Assembly (NCBI RefSeq): GCF_018598175.1
Contig: NZ_JAHESE010000013.1
Coordinates: forward strand, 1-64,000
Direction of reading: 5' to 3'
Source of the DNA: Dawidia cretensis
Lineage (GTDB): Bacteria; Bacteroidota; Bacteroidia; Cytophagales; Cyclobacteriaceae
DNA length: 64,000 nucleotides
Shown: one piece after another, positions 63,688 to 64,000 of the stretch
Layout: every line of letters begins with the position of its first letter
Position numbering within the stretch: the stretch's first letter is position 1
Made by a program: the position numbers and the translations under genes
The notes under the pieces: generated by a model
Databases searched by the model: none
Told to the model about the DNA's origin: nothing
Seen by the model: only the letters and a program-made list of their open reading frames with translations

Positions 63688-63828
63688 TTTAGCGCTGGTT
63701 CAAGTCTTCCGACCAACGGGAGGGCGACTTGCGATAATCCCGATCTTATCGGGGGACCTACTCTGATGGCAGTCTTTAGACTGCCCAGGCACTTTGATGG
63801 CCTGTAATTAATCTTGCGCCAGCGCTAA
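63688..63828. repeat. possible small mobile repeat with terminal inverted repeats
   Basis: TTAGCGCTGG (63688-63697) and CCAGCGCTAA (63819-63828) are perfect ten-base inverted ends. Between them lie two hairpins, CCCGAT-CTT-ATCGGG (63739-63753) and GGCAGTCT-TT-AGACTGCC (63768-63785). The right end overlaps the stop codon of the LytTR gene. The size (about 140 bases) and structure suggest a MITE-like element; the inner hairpins could also work as terminators. Confidence 0.5.
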
Positions 63829-64000
63829 ACCCCCAAATTCTTCGGATCAATAAACCGATACAGATTCTCCCGATAATGCTCGCTAATCGGAATTTGCTCC
63901 TTTAATAAAGCAATCCTCCCCTTCCGAATCGAAGTGATCTTACTGATCGACACAATAAAAGACTTATGCACCCGCACAAACTGATCTCCCGGCAAAATAT
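63825..64000 (-). CDS. LytTR-domain DNA-binding regulator, C-terminal end only
   Basis: The last 58 codons of a minus-strand gene are visible; the rest lies beyond the right edge. The segment reads FVRVHKSFIVSISKI then SIRKGRIALLKEQIPIS and EHYRENLYRFIDP, the typical C-terminal half of a LytTR DNA-binding domain. In Bacteroidetes such domains usually end response regulators partnered with a LytS-like histidine kinase. The stop codon lies inside the inverted repeat listed at 63688-63828. Confidence 0.85.
   Translation of the reverse strand, partial: ILPGDQFVRVHKSFIVSISKITSIRKGRIALLKEQIPISEHYRENLYRFIDPKNLGV

Overview
The window comes from a member of the phylum Bacteroidetes (Bacteroidota), most likely the Cytophagales. 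The evidence is a SusC/SusD pair, type IX secretion (T9SS) C-terminal sorting domains, SprB-type repeats, a DUF2480 protein, lipoproteins with an acidic stretch after the cysteine, and promoters of the TTG / TAnnTTTG type. GC content is moderate in genes, and several accessory intergenic regions are clearly AT-rich. All calls were made by reading the sequence. No database search was run.

Layout. 1-4.9 kb (minus strand): housekeeping cluster rpmH, rnpA, S41 C-terminal processing peptidase, tsaB, DUF2480, with an adenosine-kinase-like PfkB gene upstream. 5.5-6.4 kb: a secreted glycerophosphodiester phosphodiesterase. 6.5-11.2 kb: a four-gene tripartite efflux operon (TetR, TolC, EmrA, EmrB types) with a palindromic operator inside its promoter. 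11.4-13.6 kb (plus): ECF sigma factor, zinc-finger anti-sigma factor and a membrane-anchored lipoprotein, joined by ATGA overlaps. 13.7-14.8 kb: a Tat-exported aldo/keto reductase.

14.9-40.9 kb (minus): eight closely packed genes that look like one 26-kb operon for exported proteins. In transcription order these are: an outer-membrane barrel; a 2391-residue protein with a TANFOR-like N-terminus, FN3 domain, HELGH metalloprotease, Hint autoprotease and C-terminal AHH-type nuclease; an Imm11-type immunity protein; a small HEAT-like exported protein; a 1547-residue beta-rich protein of unknown family; a multi-FN3 protein; and two tandem SprB-repeat adhesins with T9SS sorting tails. This is the most unusual part of the window and looks like a cell-surface polymorphic-toxin system.

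41.2-45.1 kb: an ABC-2-like exporter pair faces a YceI protein and a porin across a short region with a perfect palindrome and repeated CGTCAG. 45.2-62.2 kb: a polysaccharide utilisation locus that points to alpha-linked N-acetylgalactosamine or galactosamine glycans. It has SusC/SusD, a GH109 alpha-N-acetylgalactosaminidase, a GH36/clan GH-D lipoprotein, a PKD lipoprotein, a DUF4874/DUF4832 lipoprotein, a DMT permease, and the cytoplasmic Aga route (AgaS isomerase/deaminase, PfkB kinase, AgaY-type aldolase) under an AgaR-like DeoR regulator. A NodB-like deacetylase without a signal peptide sits where a GalNAc-6-phosphate deacetylase would be expected. 62.4-64 kb: a DEAD-box helicase and the end of a LytTR regulator, with two repeat elements in the flanking gaps.
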